A DNA stretch of 64,000 nucleotides from Yinghuangia seranimata (GCF_029953285.1 NZ_JASAOI010000028.1:62001-126000), one strand, 5' to 3'; shown: positions 36,577 through 47,177, counted from the first letter of the stretch. The notes: generated by a model from the letters alone, not told the origin. Translations and numbers: made by a program.

Positions 36577-37697
36577 CCGAGCAGCCCGCGACGGCCACGC
36601 GGTGGCGCCGGGGCCTGAACCGCGTCTGGCTGCGCCACGGCCCCGCGACGCGCTTCCTCATCGTCGTCTGCACGCTGTCGCTGGTCGCCGCCGCGGCCCT
36701 GTGGACGCGCGATCTCGTCGCGGAGGCGAGCGTGCCGGACACCGTGTGCGACGGCTTGATCCGCACCGACGACGTAGAGGGTGTCGGATCCGCGCGTACC
36801 GTTCATCCGTTCATGCGGCGTGAGCGGCGCCCGGGGTCGCCCGAAGTCGAGTGCAGCGTCGGTGCGTTGGTGCTGTCCGCCTACGTTCTGCCGAGGGCCG
36901 CGGGCGTCGTGCGCGACGTGACGTCGGCGATGTGGGTCGGCGCCGCGCCGGTCGGTCCCGGGATCCAGGGAGTGACGGCCCGGAGCGCCGCATGGCTCGT
37001 GTTGCCGTGCCCGCAAATCGCGGATGGAGCACCGTTGTTCGTATCCCTTCAGGCGACTCCCGGGAGTGGGCACAACAGCGGTGGCTTCCAGCGGACGCTG
37101 TTGGCGAAGGCGCTGGTACGCGCCGCGCGCGTCATCGGAGAGCGAGCCGGCTGCGGCGGTCCGCGTCTTCCGGACGCCGTCGTTCCGCCGGCACCGAAAC
37201 CGGCTCCGCAGGTGGGTGGCCAGCCGCTCGGCAACGGCGAGGACCTCTTCACGTTTACGTGGCGGGTCTGGGCGGACACCCGCAAGCCGCTGCCGTCGGG
37301 CCCGGTCTGCGGTGTCCCGGCGCAGGCGCTGCCGTCGACCGGCGGGGATCCGCCCACCTCGTACGCGGAAGGCCCCGGCGGAGGCGTGCTGTACACCTGC
37401 ACCATCTACGCCGGCGGCACCAACACACTCGACAGCGCCCGATTTACGGTGCTGCGCGGCGATCTCGTCCGTTACGTGAAGGACCCGTACGGCAGCCCGC
37501 TCGGCACCGGTCCGGACAGCGGCCGCCTGCAGAGCGACTCGGCGTGGGTCACCGGGACCTGTGGCGGTGCCCCGGTGCTCTTCTCCCTCAAGAACGGATT
37601 CCGCACCTACACGGACCGGAGCGCCGAGACCGAGAGGGCCTTCCGCGCCTTCGTCGCCGACTACACCGCGCGCGAGCACTGCACCGCGGATCTCTAG
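36573..37697 (+). CDS. Membrane protein with two tandem four-cysteine modules (copy 2)
   Basis: A 374-residue paralogue of its upstream neighbour. A basic N-terminus and one membrane helix (residues about 26-46) precede two modules with cysteines at C59, C94, C146, C194 and C246, C276, C330, C370. The spacings are about 30-35, 52-54 and 40-48 residues, close to the other copies. Its GTG overlaps the previous stop by 4 bp, so the two are made together and may form a heteromer. The C-terminus and the DNA after it are built of a short repeat ('GGATCTC' units). The function is unknown. Confidence 0.72.
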   Translation: MTEQPATATRWRRGLNRVWLRHGPATRFLIVVCTLSLVAAAALWTRDLVAEASVPDTVCDGLIRTDDVEGVGSARTVHPFMRRERRPGSPEVECSVGALVLSAYVLPRAAGVVRDVTSAMWVGAAPVGPGIQGVTARSAAWLVLPCPQIADGAPLFVSLQATPGSGHNSGGFQRTLLAKALVRAARVIGERAGCGGPRLPDAVVPPAPKPAPQVGGQPLGNGEDLFTFTWRVWADTRKPLPSGPVCGVPAQALPSTGGDPPTSYAEGPGGGVLYTCTIYAGGTNTLDSARFTVLRGDLVRYVKDPYGSPLGTGPDSGRLQSDSAWVTGTCGGAPVLFSLKNGFRTYTDRSAETERAFRAFVADYTAREHCTADL

Positions 37698-37748
37698 ACC
37701 GAGGATCTCCGGGACCGCAGATCTCTGGACCGCGGATCTCCAGCGTCC
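37686..37748. repeat. Four degenerate tandem 15-17-bp repeats
   Basis: Units beginning GCGGATCTC or close variants start at 37686, 37701, 37717 and 37732. The first contains the stop codon of the 8-Cys gene, so the array straddles the gene end. Confidence 0.75.
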
Positions 37749-37835
37749 GGGCACAGGCCTGGTACTTCCCGCACACGCTGGCATACCGTGAGTCAGTTCC
37801 CGTACTGCTCAAGCCAGTTGGGAGAGGAGTCCGTC

Positions 37836-38228
37836 ATGTCGCTGGATGTGCCGCCGGAGCTGCTTGCGCAGGCCGAGGCCGGCGAGGTGGATGAAGCGGA
37901 ATTCGTCGAGTGCATACGCGCGTCGCTGCCCTACGCGTGGGAGCTGGTCGCCGAGTTGGTGGCGCGGCTGGAGGTCGACGGCGGGGAGTTCGCGGACAAC
38001 CAGGTGCCGCCGCCGGACGAGCAGGCGCGCGGGCAGTTGCTGCGGGCGCTGGCCAGTGACGCGATCCGGGGGGCGTTGGAGCGCCACCACGGGGTGACGC
38101 TGGCGTTCCAGAACTGCCATCGGGTCGCGGTGTTCCCGAAGGGGGCGCGCGGGTCGGCGCGGCACGCGGCGTTCACGTCGGTGCGCGGGCAGTTGCTGAA
38201 CCAGTCGCCCGTACTGCGGGACTGCTGA
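37836..38228 (+). CDS. SCO5389-family protein
   Basis: A 130-residue soluble acidic protein. It contains 'DNQVPPPDEQARGQLLRALA' and 'FQNCHRVAVFPKGARG', and ends 'QLLNQSPVLRDC'; I recognise this as the uncharacterised SCO5389 family conserved in Streptomyces and relatives. No catalytic motif or membrane segment is visible. The ATG at 37836 has GGAGAGGAG upstream; an earlier ATG is not supported. In Streptomyces, as I recall it, this gene lies beside nucS. Here T7SS-type genes separate them. Confidence 0.8.
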   Translation: MSLDVPPELLAQAEAGEVDEAEFVECIRASLPYAWELVAELVARLEVDGGEFADNQVPPPDEQARGQLLRALASDAIRGALERHHGVTLAFQNCHRVAVFPKGARGSARHAAFTSVRGQLLNQSPVLRDC

Positions 38229-38282
38229 CCGGGGCGAACGCCGACCCCCGCGCCATCCCGCTGAACCACGTTCAACAACCCG

Positions 38283-38311
38283 GGCCGGGCCTGTTGCCAC
38301 CAGGTCCGGCC
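38283..38311 (+). terminator. Hairpin terminator after the SCO5389-family gene
   Basis: An 11-bp stem (38283-38293 with 38301-38311, one G-U) with a 7-nt loop. Nearly the same GGCCGGG...CCGGCC stem recurs after the aldehyde dehydrogenase gene. Confidence 0.65.
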
Positions 38312-38419
38312 TGCGGTTTGCTGTGCTGAGCGAGCGTTAGAGAACCGCGTGGCCGGCGGCCGCGCCCCCTGCACTGAGCACCTGCGTACGGCACCTCTTC
38401 CACCTCTCCAGGGGAGCCC

Positions 38420-40062
<1,643 letters not shown>

Positions 40063-40066
<4 letters not shown>

Positions 40067-41583
40067 CCGCATCCGTCGAAAGCCCCGCGGCCGGCAGCAC
40101 GGCGCGCGAGACGTTCGCGTCGCTCAACCCGGCGACCGGCGAGGAGATCGCCCGCTACCCGGTCCACACCGCCGAGGAGGTCGGCGAGGCGGTCGCGCGC
40201 GCCCGGGTCGGCGCGGCGTGGTGGTCGGCGCTGTCGCCCGGCGAGCGCAAGCGGCGGCTCGGCGCGTGGGCGGGCGTCATCGCACGCGAACGCGAGGCGC
40301 TGTGCCGGCTGATGCACGAGGAGAACGGCAAGCCGCGCGACGACGCGTTTCTCGAAGTCCTGCTCTCCCTCGAGCAGTTGACGTGGGCGGCCGGGCACGC
40401 GGGGCGGGTGCTGCGCCGCCGCCGGGTGTCCAGCGGCATGGCGATGGCGAACCAGGCGGCCAGCGTCGAGTACGTCCCGCTCGGTGTCGTCGGCGTCGTC
40501 GGGCCTTGGAACTACCCGATGTTCACCCCGATGGGCTCGATCGGGTACGCGCTCGCGGCGGGCAACGCCGTCGTGTTCAAGCCCAGCGAGTACACCCCGG
40601 GCGTCGGGGTCTGGCTCGCCGACGCGTTCGCCCGCGCCAACCCGGACGCCACGTCCGGCGTCTTCGAGGTCGTCACCGGCCTCGGCGCGACGGGGGCGGC
40701 CCTGTGCGCGTCCGGCGTCGACAAGATCGCCTTCACGGGCTCGGCCCGCACCGGCCGCAAGGTGATGGCGGCGTGCGCTGAGAACCTCACGCCGGTGCTG
40801 ATGGAGTGCGGCGGCAAGGACGCCCTGATCGTCGCCGACGGCGCGGACATCAAAGCGGCGGTCGACGGGACGCTGTGGGGCGCGATGGCCAACTCGGGCC
40901 AGACGTGCGTCGGCATCGAACGCGTCTACGTAGTCAAAGGCCTCGAGACCGCCTTCCTCACCGAACTGAAGTCGGCAGCAGCCAAACTGAAGACCGGCTC
41001 CGCGCACCCCGACCGCGTCTACGGCCCGATGACCATGCCGTCCCAGGTCGACGTCGTCCGCCGCCACGTCGAGGACGCCGTCGCCAAGGGCGCCACAGCG
41101 GTCGTCGGCGGCGTCGACTCCATCAAGGAGCCGTTCATCGACCCGATCGTCCTCGTCGACGCCCCCGAGGACAGCGCGGCCGTCTGCGAGGAGACCTTCG
41201 GCCCGACCGTGACCGTCCGCACCGTCGCCGACGTCGACGAGGCCGTCGCCCTCGCCAACGCCACCCCCTACGGCCTCGCCGCCTCCGTCTACGCCGGCGG
41301 CGCCCGCCGAGGCATCGACATCGCCCGCCGCCTCCGCACCGGCATGGTCTCCGTCAACGCCGTCATCGCCTACGCCGGCATCCCCGCCCTCCCCTTCGGC
41401 GGCGTAGGCGAAAGCGGCTTCGGCCGCACCCACGGCGCCGACGGCCTCAAGGAGTTCACCCGCGCCCAATCCGTCACCCGCAAACGCTTCAACGCCCCCC
41501 TCGACCCCACCACCTTCAACCGCAGCCAATCCACCATGAAGTTCCTCGACCGCTACGTAGCCACCAAGTTCGGCCGCAAGTAA
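40063..41583 (+). CDS. NAD(P)+-dependent aldehyde dehydrogenase
   Basis: A 506-residue ALDH that oxidises an aldehyde to its acid. The Rossmann-type 'GPWNYPMFTPMGSIGYALAA' region is near residue 145, the general base Glu in 'LMECGGKDA' near residue 248 and the nucleophilic Cys in 'NSGQTCVGIERV' near residue 282. The closing 'LPFGGVGESGFGR' is typical. The ATG at 40063 overlaps the ligase stop (ATGA) and has AAGGAGGGG upstream. In this operon the aldehyde product could pass to the acyl-CoA ligase, turning a fatty or aromatic aldehyde into an acyl-CoA. That pairing is inferred from co-expression. Confidence 0.92.
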
Positions 41584-41589
41584 CCCCCA

Positions 41590-41617
41590 GGCCGGGCCCG
41601 AACTCCCGGGTCCGGCC
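41590..41617 (+). terminator. Hairpin terminator after the ligase/ALDH operon
   Basis: An 11-bp stem (41590-41600 with 41607-41617, one G-U) with a 6-nt loop begins 6 bp after the stop. It resembles the hairpin at 38283. Confidence 0.7.
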
Positions 41618-41688
41618 CCGAACCGGGGTGGAGCCCGGCCGCAAGGCCTCCCTCAGCCGTCCGCAGGCCCGAGCCAATCATGACCGGT

Positions 41689-41709
41689 ATCGGAATGGTC
41701 TGTTCCGAT
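41689..41709. promoter_or_regulatory. Inverted repeat ATCGGAA-7-TTCCGAT
   Basis: A perfect 7-bp arm pair lies just upstream of the promoter-like boxes of the third T7SS-type locus. With flanking GACC/GGTC it forms a longer imperfect palindrome. It is a candidate operator. Confidence 0.4.
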
Positions 41710-41721
41710 GGTCCTGATTTC

Positions 41722-41751
41722 TTGCGGTCTTCTCGCTCAACCGACTAGCGT
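41722..41751 (+). promoter_or_regulatory. Promoter of the third T7SS-type locus
   Basis: TTGCGG (41722-41727) and TAGCGT (41746-41751) are 18 bp apart and about 60 bp before the EspC-like ATG. Confidence 0.45.
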
Positions 41752-41811
41752 GCGGGCTCCCACGCGGCGCGTGGGAGCCGCGCATCGGGGGATGCGCGGG
41801 AGCGGGGGCTC

Positions 41812-42222
41812 ATGGACGAGATGGAACGTATTCACCGCGCGCTCAACCCGTCGTTGTACGCAAACGGTGCGGCGGAGGCGTCGCCGTCCCGATTGCTGAG
41901 CGCGACGGCTCCGGGCGGCGCGGGCGCCGTGAAGGTGACACCGGATCAACTGGACACCGCTGCCAAGGCGGTTGACTCGACCGCCGAGTCGCTGAAACGG
42001 AACACGAACGGTTCCCGGGACCAGATCACCGCCGCGGCCAAAGGGATCGACGGCTGGGAAACGGCGCGTGCGCTGGGATACCTCGGAGAGACCTGGGAGC
42101 ACCAGGTCGACAGCCTCTTCAAAGCGCTGATGCAGGGCTTCTCCAACCTGGAGCAGGTTGCCCGCAACTACAGGCAGGCCGAAGAGCGCGTCAAGAAGCA
42201 GATCAAGCAGGCCGGAGGCTGA
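41812..42222 (+). CDS. EspC-like helical protein with a YxxxE tail (T7SS-type)
   Basis: A 136-residue protein. After a 40-residue Ala/Ser leader it is a helix-turn-helix hairpin: 'VTPDQLDTAAKAVDSTAESL' then 'WEHQVDSLFKALMQGFSNLE'. This is the EspC/WXG-type layout. The C-terminus carries 'YRQAEERVKKQ', whose YxxxE (Y120-E124) matches the T7SS secretion signal. The ATG at 41812 follows a G-rich purine stretch. It is 6 bp before the WxG/DUF6571-like gene and is probably exported with it. There is no signal peptide. Confidence 0.75.
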   Translation: MDEMERIHRALNPSLYANGAAEASPSRLLSATAPGGAGAVKVTPDQLDTAAKAVDSTAESLKRNTNGSRDQITAAAKGIDGWETARALGYLGETWEHQVDSLFKALMQGFSNLEQVARNYRQAEERVKKQIKQAGG

Positions 42223-42228
42223 TCGCCG

Positions 42229-42774
42229 ATGTCGGATCTGTCTGTCGCTGCCGTGATCAACGCAAAGCTGATGGACCTCGATGCCACCGCGGCGGCCTTC
42301 GAGAGGATGACGCAGTCCTTCGTCGTCATGCGGGATGAATTCCGCGCGTCGGTGACTGACGCACTGCAGGCGTTCTGGCAGGGAGAGGCCAGCACGGAGG
42401 CGCACGAGCGTCTCGGTCTGGCACAGACCCAACTGGAGGCAGCAGCCGTCGAGGCGGCCGCGATCGCGGGTCAACTGCGCACCGCACACTCGGATTTCAC
42501 GGCGGCCCAGCGAGACCTGCAGAACGCTCTGAACGCTGTCTCGGCCGAGGGCATGACCTGGGAACAGGAGCCGAGCATCGGCCAGTGGATGCAGGGCGGG
42601 ATCAACGTCTCATGGCCGCCGTCGCCCGCCGGCGAGGCGATGAACGACGCGGCGTGGGAGCACACCCAGCAGACCAGGGAAGCCACGGCCAGACGTCTGT
42701 CCCAGGACACGTGCCGCGGCCGCGGATCAGAGCGCGGCTCAGGCGCTCACCCGGGACGTCGGCGGCAGCGATGA
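42229..42774 (+). CDS. WxG/LXG-type N-terminal part of a large T7SS-type protein (frameshifted)
   Basis: The 181-residue frame begins a WXG-like helical hairpin: WxG at W50-G52 ('LQAFWQGEAS') between 'AAAFERMTQSFVVMRDEF' and 'RLGLAQTQLEAAAVEAAAIA'. From about residue 160 the frame loses sense, ending in 'RGSERGSGAHPGRRRQR'. Removing the single T at about 42712 joins it to the next reading frame as 'SQDTAAAADQSAAQAL'. That would give one 671-residue protein over 42229-44245. So this is either a disrupted gene or a base-call error. The function of the N-terminal part is T7SS targeting by analogy. Confidence 0.7.
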   Translation: MSDLSVAAVINAKLMDLDATAAAFERMTQSFVVMRDEFRASVTDALQAFWQGEASTEAHERLGLAQTQLEAAAVEAAAIAGQLRTAHSDFTAAQRDLQNALNAVSAEGMTWEQEPSIGQWMQGGINVSWPPSPAGEAMNDAAWEHTQQTREATARRLSQDTCRGRGSERGSGAHPGRRRQR

Positions 42775-42844
42775 ACGGTTCAACGCGACTCCGTCGGCGG
42801 ACCCGTTCAAGGACGCCCCGCGCACGACGGACCTGCTGAAGCGG

Positions 42845-44245
42845 ATGCCGAACCTCAGCCCGGCCGAACGCGCCGAACTGGAAGCGCTGCTCAAGGCGAA
42901 CGAGGGCAACGACCTCTTCGCCGAGAGCGTCATGACGGCGATCTGCCCCACGAAGCTCCTCTCGATCACGAAGGAGCTCGAACCCGAGACAGGCATCCCC
43001 GGTCTGCAGATCGGCCGACAGCCACGTGACCAGGCGCTCATCGACCTCCTCGGAAGCACCTTGGCATCGGCGAGTCCGGCTCTTGCGAACAACCAAGGGT
43101 GGATGAACGATCTCAAACAGGCCGGACGCGGTGGCCAAAACGGAACGTTCAGCCAGCTGCTGCGGAACGGCGAGTACGACGCCAAGTTCCTCAACGATGT
43201 CGGCGGCGACATGATCGACCTGGACCGGACTACCCACACCAACGCGCTGGGTAGTGACAATCCCGCCAAGGACGGCATCGCCGGCTTGATGGTGGCCTTG
43301 AAGAACAGCCCGGACGCGGCAGCGCATTTCTTCGAGGGAGACACCGGCAAGGACCGGATCGAGTACCTGGTCGACGGGCGCCTTCCCAAGCCCCCGCACG
43401 GCCAGGGAAGTTCGTCCCACATGGATGCGCTCGGCCAGGCGCTGGTCGCCGGTAGCGTCGGCCGTACGGACGAGCACACGGTCAGCGTCCTCGAGAACAC
43501 CGTGTCGGTGCTGGCGGACAAGGGTGTTGCTGATGTCCTGAAGGGCAGCGTCACGCAGATCCTGGCGGGCAACGTCGAGTCGATGCATCTCGGGTTGACG
43601 CAGGAATCCGCCCAGAAGAACACCCTGGGGCTCCCCGACCCGGGGACTGTGGCGAACATCCCCAGATCCGAGTTGAAGAGTGTCCTGGGTGACCTGGCAG
43701 ACAGCCCTGGGCGAATCGCACTGCTGAAGGAGGCGGAAGAAGGGTTCGCCAAGATCACGCTCGACCGCATCACCGTGGGGCAGCCTAAGAACCCCGCGGA
43801 TCCGGTTGTGATGAGTCAGGTGAATACCTTCGCGCACAAATTCGGCGAAGCCGTCGGCGTACTGGACGAGTCGGTCGCTCAGGACGTCCGCGACGCGGCG
43901 AAGGAGCGTGACGAAACCCAGGGCGACAAGTACACCCGCTACGAGCGTTGGGGCAATGCGGCCGTGTCCACCGCTACCGCATATGTGGTCTCGCGTAATC
44001 CGATCGGGGGTGTGGCTATCGGTGCGTTCGGCACCAGCGTCAGCGGGTTCGTGAGCGAGGTTCTGCAGGTCAACAAGCCGGACTCCCAGGACGTCGTCGA
44101 CGCCCAGGTCGACAGGATCTACACCACAGGCATCGCCCGCGGGGAGGATCTGGTCAACGTCTGGAGCGAGTACCACCCGGAATACGGCGGCGGACCGAAC
44201 ACGAGCGTCGGTGACGGCTATGCGTCGATCATCCGAAAGCGGTAG
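42845..44245 (+). CDS. Large C-terminal part of a DUF6571-like T7SS-type protein (after frameshift)
   Basis: From 42845 the frame encodes 466 residues. The same frame reads sensibly from about 42713, with 'ADQSAAQALTRDVGGSDERF' and 'DPFKDAPRTTDLLKRMPN', so the ATG at 42845 is probably not the natural start. The body is helical, with 'LSPAERAELEALLKANEG' and a Gly/Ala hydrophobic stretch near the C-terminus ('NPIGGVAIGAFGTSVSGFV') that could insert into a membrane. It resembles DUF6571-type proteins of Streptomyces (recognition from memory). There is no catalytic motif. It may be a toxin-like or structural cargo. Confidence 0.62.
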   Translation: MPNLSPAERAELEALLKANEGNDLFAESVMTAICPTKLLSITKELEPETGIPGLQIGRQPRDQALIDLLGSTLASASPALANNQGWMNDLKQAGRGGQNGTFSQLLRNGEYDAKFLNDVGGDMIDLDRTTHTNALGSDNPAKDGIAGLMVALKNSPDAAAHFFEGDTGKDRIEYLVDGRLPKPPHGQGSSSHMDALGQALVAGSVGRTDEHTVSVLENTVSVLADKGVADVLKGSVTQILAGNVESMHLGLTQESAQKNTLGLPDPGTVANIPRSELKSVLGDLADSPGRIALLKEAEEGFAKITLDRITVGQPKNPADPVVMSQVNTFAHKFGEAVGVLDESVAQDVRDAAKERDETQGDKYTRYERWGNAAVSTATAYVVSRNPIGGVAIGAFGTSVSGFVSEVLQVNKPDSQDVVDAQVDRIYTTGIARGEDLVNVWSEYHPEYGGGPNTSVGDGYASIIRKR

Positions 44246-44248
44246 GCG

Positions 44249-45289
44249 GTGGGTGCGATACGTAGACGTGGTGCATGGGCAGGCGCACTGGTTGTCGTGC
44301 TGGGCGTCGTCGCGGGATTGCTGGTATGGACGCGGGGGAGCGATGAGCAGGCGAAGTCGTACTGCAGCGGCTTGGTTCCGGACGAGCGGTTCAAGAGCAT
44401 GGTCCCTGCCGGCGACTATCCACACGGTCGACAATCAGATCTCGTCGGCGACCCGGCGGCCGAGGTCACATGTGAGATTTCGCTGCCTGACCTCCGGCAG
44501 GTCGATGCAACGCTCGAATTCCAAGTTCGTACACGCTACTCCGACATCAAAGCGACGGATGACGCCGCGGGACTTGAGGCTCAGCTGAGCCCGGTGCAGC
44601 CGCTCGGTGCCGGTCTGGTCGGTATCGGCTCTGATCTGTTCGCCTGGGTGCGGCTGCCGGCGTGCACAGTCGGAGGACCGGAGAAGTTCGCGCGGTTGGT
44701 CGTCCGGGATCAGAAGCCCGCCGCCAAGGGAACGGACCAGTTCTACAAGTACTTCCCCGGTCGTCCGGACAACAGGGCGCGGGTCGCCGCGCTGCTTGTT
44801 GACATGGCCAACGGCGTGTACCGCATGGCGAAATGCTCCGCGGCGCCTTTGCCCGTACCGACTGTCGGCGCCCAGGCGCGGAAGACGCCGACACCGGCGA
44901 GCGGGGAAATCTGCGGATTGCCTGCGTCGCGTCCCGGCGTCCAGCCGACGGTGCCGACGGACTTTCAATGGACGGGCCGTGATCCGGCGTGGGAGGAGTG
45001 CCTGATCCGATCGCCGGGGGACCCGGATGACACGGCGCGCCTTCGGCTTTGGGTGGTCAAGGGGGAGCCGGCCCGGCTCGAAGCGGACTGGCGCCGCGAG
45101 AGCGTCACGGTCGAAGGCATGCACAAGGCCAGTCGTTTTCCCTCATCGAGTCGTCTCTACTTCGGTTCCTGCTCAGGGGTCCCAATGTTCCTGTCCGTGG
45201 AAGGTCGGGAGCTCTGGGGTGCCGAGGAGCAGATCTTTGCGGCATACGCCCAAGCCGTCGCGGAGCGGGAGGGCTGCGCGCTCGTGTGA
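44249..45289 (+). CDS. Membrane protein with two tandem four-cysteine modules (copy 3)
   Basis: A 346-residue third member of the family at 35368 and 36573. A basic start and one membrane helix (residues about 9-28) precede modules with C39, C75, C139, C196 and C222, C251, C308, C343. The flanking contexts repeat those of the other copies ('YCSGL', 'TCEIS', 'ACTVG', 'AKC', 'ICGLP', 'ECLIR', 'SCSGV', 'EGC'). The GTG lies 3 bp after the stop of the DUF6571-like gene. Recurrence directly after T7SS cargo suggests a surface partner or immunity-type role (inference). Confidence 0.72.
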   Translation: MGAIRRRGAWAGALVVVLGVVAGLLVWTRGSDEQAKSYCSGLVPDERFKSMVPAGDYPHGRQSDLVGDPAAEVTCEISLPDLRQVDATLEFQVRTRYSDIKATDDAAGLEAQLSPVQPLGAGLVGIGSDLFAWVRLPACTVGGPEKFARLVVRDQKPAAKGTDQFYKYFPGRPDNRARVAALLVDMANGVYRMAKCSAAPLPVPTVGAQARKTPTPASGEICGLPASRPGVQPTVPTDFQWTGRDPAWEECLIRSPGDPDDTARLRLWVVKGEPARLEADWRRESVTVEGMHKASRFPSSSRLYFGSCSGVPMFLSVEGRELWGAEEQIFAAYAQAVAEREGCALV

Positions 45290-45318
45290 CCGCGAAGGTC
45301 CGGCGTAGGGTCGGCGGC

Positions 45319-46299
45319 ATGTTGACTCATGGGGATGTGGTCGAGGCCGCGCGGCGGGTGGTGGGGGTTGTGCGGCCGGTGGCTGTGGCGGGGGTTGAGG
45401 GTGGGGGGTTCGGGGGCGGCGAGGTTTGGCTGGCGTTGGAATTCCTGCAGTACACAGGGTCGTTCAAGGCGCGCGGGGCGGCGAATTTCACGGCGGCGCA
45501 TATTGAGCGCGGGACGATGCCCGAGGCCGGGGTCGTGATCGCGTCGGGTGGGAACGCCGGGTTGGCGTGTGCGTGGGCGGCGAAGCGGCATGGGGTGCCG
45601 GCGACGGTGTTTCTGCCGGAGACCGCTCCGCGGGTGAAGGTGGCGCGGCTGCATGATCTGGGTGCGGATGTGCGTCAGGTGGGCCGGGAGTACGCCGAGG
45701 CCGTGGTGGCCGCGCACGCGTATGCGGGGGAGACCGGGGCGCTCGAGTCGCATGCGTACGACAACCCGCTGATCGCGGCCGGGGCCGGGACTCTGCTGGA
45801 GGAGATCGCCGCCGCGGTGCCGGATCTGGACACGGTTGTTGTGGCGGTCGGGGGCGGGGGACTGTTCGCTGGTGTGGCGGCTGCGGCGCGGCGGTACGGG
45901 GTGCGGACGGTCGCCGTCGAGCCGGTGTCGTGTCGGGCGCTCAACGCCGCGGTCGAGGCGGGCCGGGTGGTTGACGTGGTGGTTGAGTCGGTGGCCGCGG
46001 ACTCGCTGGGGGCGCGCCGGGTGAGTGAGGCCGCGTTGGAGTGGGCGCGGAGTGGTGATGTCGTCTCGGTGCTGGTGGACGATGCGGCGATCGTGCGGGC
46101 CCGGCGCCGGCTGTGGGACGACCGGCGCCTGGCCGTCGAGCACGCCGCCGGGGCGGCCCTCGCCGCGCTGGAGACGGGCGCCTATGTGCCCGAGCCGGGG
46201 GAGCGGGTCGCGGTGGTGCTGTGCGGGGCCAACACGGACCCCGGTGATCTCGTGGACGGGGCCGACACGAACCCCGGTGATCTCGCGCACGGCGCGTAG
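45319..46299 (+). CDS. PLP-dependent threonine/serine dehydratase-like enzyme
   Basis: A fold-type II PLP enzyme, 326 residues. The Schiff-base lysine is in 'YTGSFKARGAANF' near residue 55, the phosphate-cup Gly loop is 'VVVAVGGGGLFAGVAAAA' near residue 180, and 'ASGGNAGLACAWAAK' is the substrate loop. It probably deaminates L-serine or L-threonine to a 2-oxo acid. There is no C-terminal ACT regulatory domain, so it is the catabolic type. The ATG at 45319 is 30 bp after the 8-Cys gene, but the gene is metabolically unrelated. The last 22 residues carry a short duplicated 'PGDL' segment. Confidence 0.85.
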   Translation: MLTHGDVVEAARRVVGVVRPVAVAGVEGGGFGGGEVWLALEFLQYTGSFKARGAANFTAAHIERGTMPEAGVVIASGGNAGLACAWAAKRHGVPATVFLPETAPRVKVARLHDLGADVRQVGREYAEAVVAAHAYAGETGALESHAYDNPLIAAGAGTLLEEIAAAVPDLDTVVVAVGGGGLFAGVAAAARRYGVRTVAVEPVSCRALNAAVEAGRVVDVVVESVAADSLGARRVSEAALEWARSGDVVSVLVDDAAIVRARRRLWDDRRLAVEHAAGAALAALETGAYVPEPGERVAVVLCGANTDPGDLVDGADTNPGDLAHGA

Positions 46300-46495
46300 G
46301 CGGCGTAGGGGGCATAGAGGGGTGTAAAGGGGCGCACGGACGCGAGAGTGGGCGCGTAGGCGCGTATGGGGGAAAGATCGGCCTCCTGAGATCGCCAGAA
46401 ACGGTGTATTTCAGCCCACCGTGCCCTTCACGCGTGGGCCATCCCACACAGGGCTGCCCGTGCGCGATGATCCGCCCCCTCGTACCCTCCGATAT

Positions 46496-47149
46496 ATGCC
46501 GCACACCGCACCCACCCCGGCCAAAGCCTTCGCGAAGCTCCTCGAAGGCAACCGGCGCTTTGTCGCCGGTGGGCCCGAGCACCCCAACCAGGACGCGGCG
46601 CGCCGTGCGGAGCAGGCGCCCGCGCAGACGCCGTTCGCGGTGCTGCTGGGCTGCTCCGACTCCCGCCTGGCCGCCGAGATCATCTTCGACCAGGGCCTGG
46701 GCGACCTCTTCGTGGTCCGTACGGCGGGCCACGTGCTCGGCCCCGAGGTGCTCGGCAGTGTCGAGTACGGCGCGGGCGTGCTGGGCTGCCGCCTGGTGGT
46801 CGTGCTCGGCCACGACTCGTGCGGCGCGGTGGCGGCGGCCAAGACGGCGGTCGACGAGGGCCTGCCGACGTCCGGCTACGTGCGCGACGTGGTCGAGCGG
46901 GTGACGCCGAGCATCCTGTCCGCCCGTGCGGCCGGCCTCGATGCCGACCGCGACATCATCGACGAGCACGTCCGCCTGACCGTCGACCGCATGGTCGAGC
47001 GCTCGCGGGTCCTCGCCGACCTGATCGACGAGGGCCGCGCCGCGGTCGTCGGCCTGTCGTACCAGCTGGCGGAGGGCACCGCCCGCATCGTCACCTCGCG
47101 CGGCCTCCCGGAGGACGCCCTGGCCCCGGCCGCGAGCCCGGCGGTCTGA
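46496..47149 (+). CDS. Beta-class carbonic anhydrase
   Basis: A 217-residue zinc enzyme that interconverts CO2 and bicarbonate. The ligand motifs are visible: Cys and Asp in 'LLGCSDSRLAAEIIFDQG' near residue 52, then His and Cys in 'VVLGHDSCGAVAAA' near 105-108. The family's 'DLFVVRTAGH' is also present. There is no signal peptide. The ATG at 46496 lacks a clear Shine-Dalgarno, so the mRNA may be leaderless or nearly so; a start 25 codons upstream (46421) would add an unconserved leader. A 196-bp gap precedes it, with G-rich repeats and the palindrome GCCCAC-14-GTGGGC (46414-46439). Confidence 0.93.
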   Translation: MPHTAPTPAKAFAKLLEGNRRFVAGGPEHPNQDAARRAEQAPAQTPFAVLLGCSDSRLAAEIIFDQGLGDLFVVRTAGHVLGPEVLGSVEYGAGVLGCRLVVVLGHDSCGAVAAAKTAVDEGLPTSGYVRDVVERVTPSILSARAAGLDADRDIIDEHVRLTVDRMVERSRVLADLIDEGRAAVVGLSYQLAEGTARIVTSRGLPEDALAPAASPAV

Positions 47150-47177
47150 CGCCCCGAAGGCGCCACCACAGACACCA

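Noticed and set aside
42700-42722. Programmed ribosomal frameshift
   Set aside because: No slippery heptamer or downstream pseudoknot was seen; a mutation or sequencing error is simpler.
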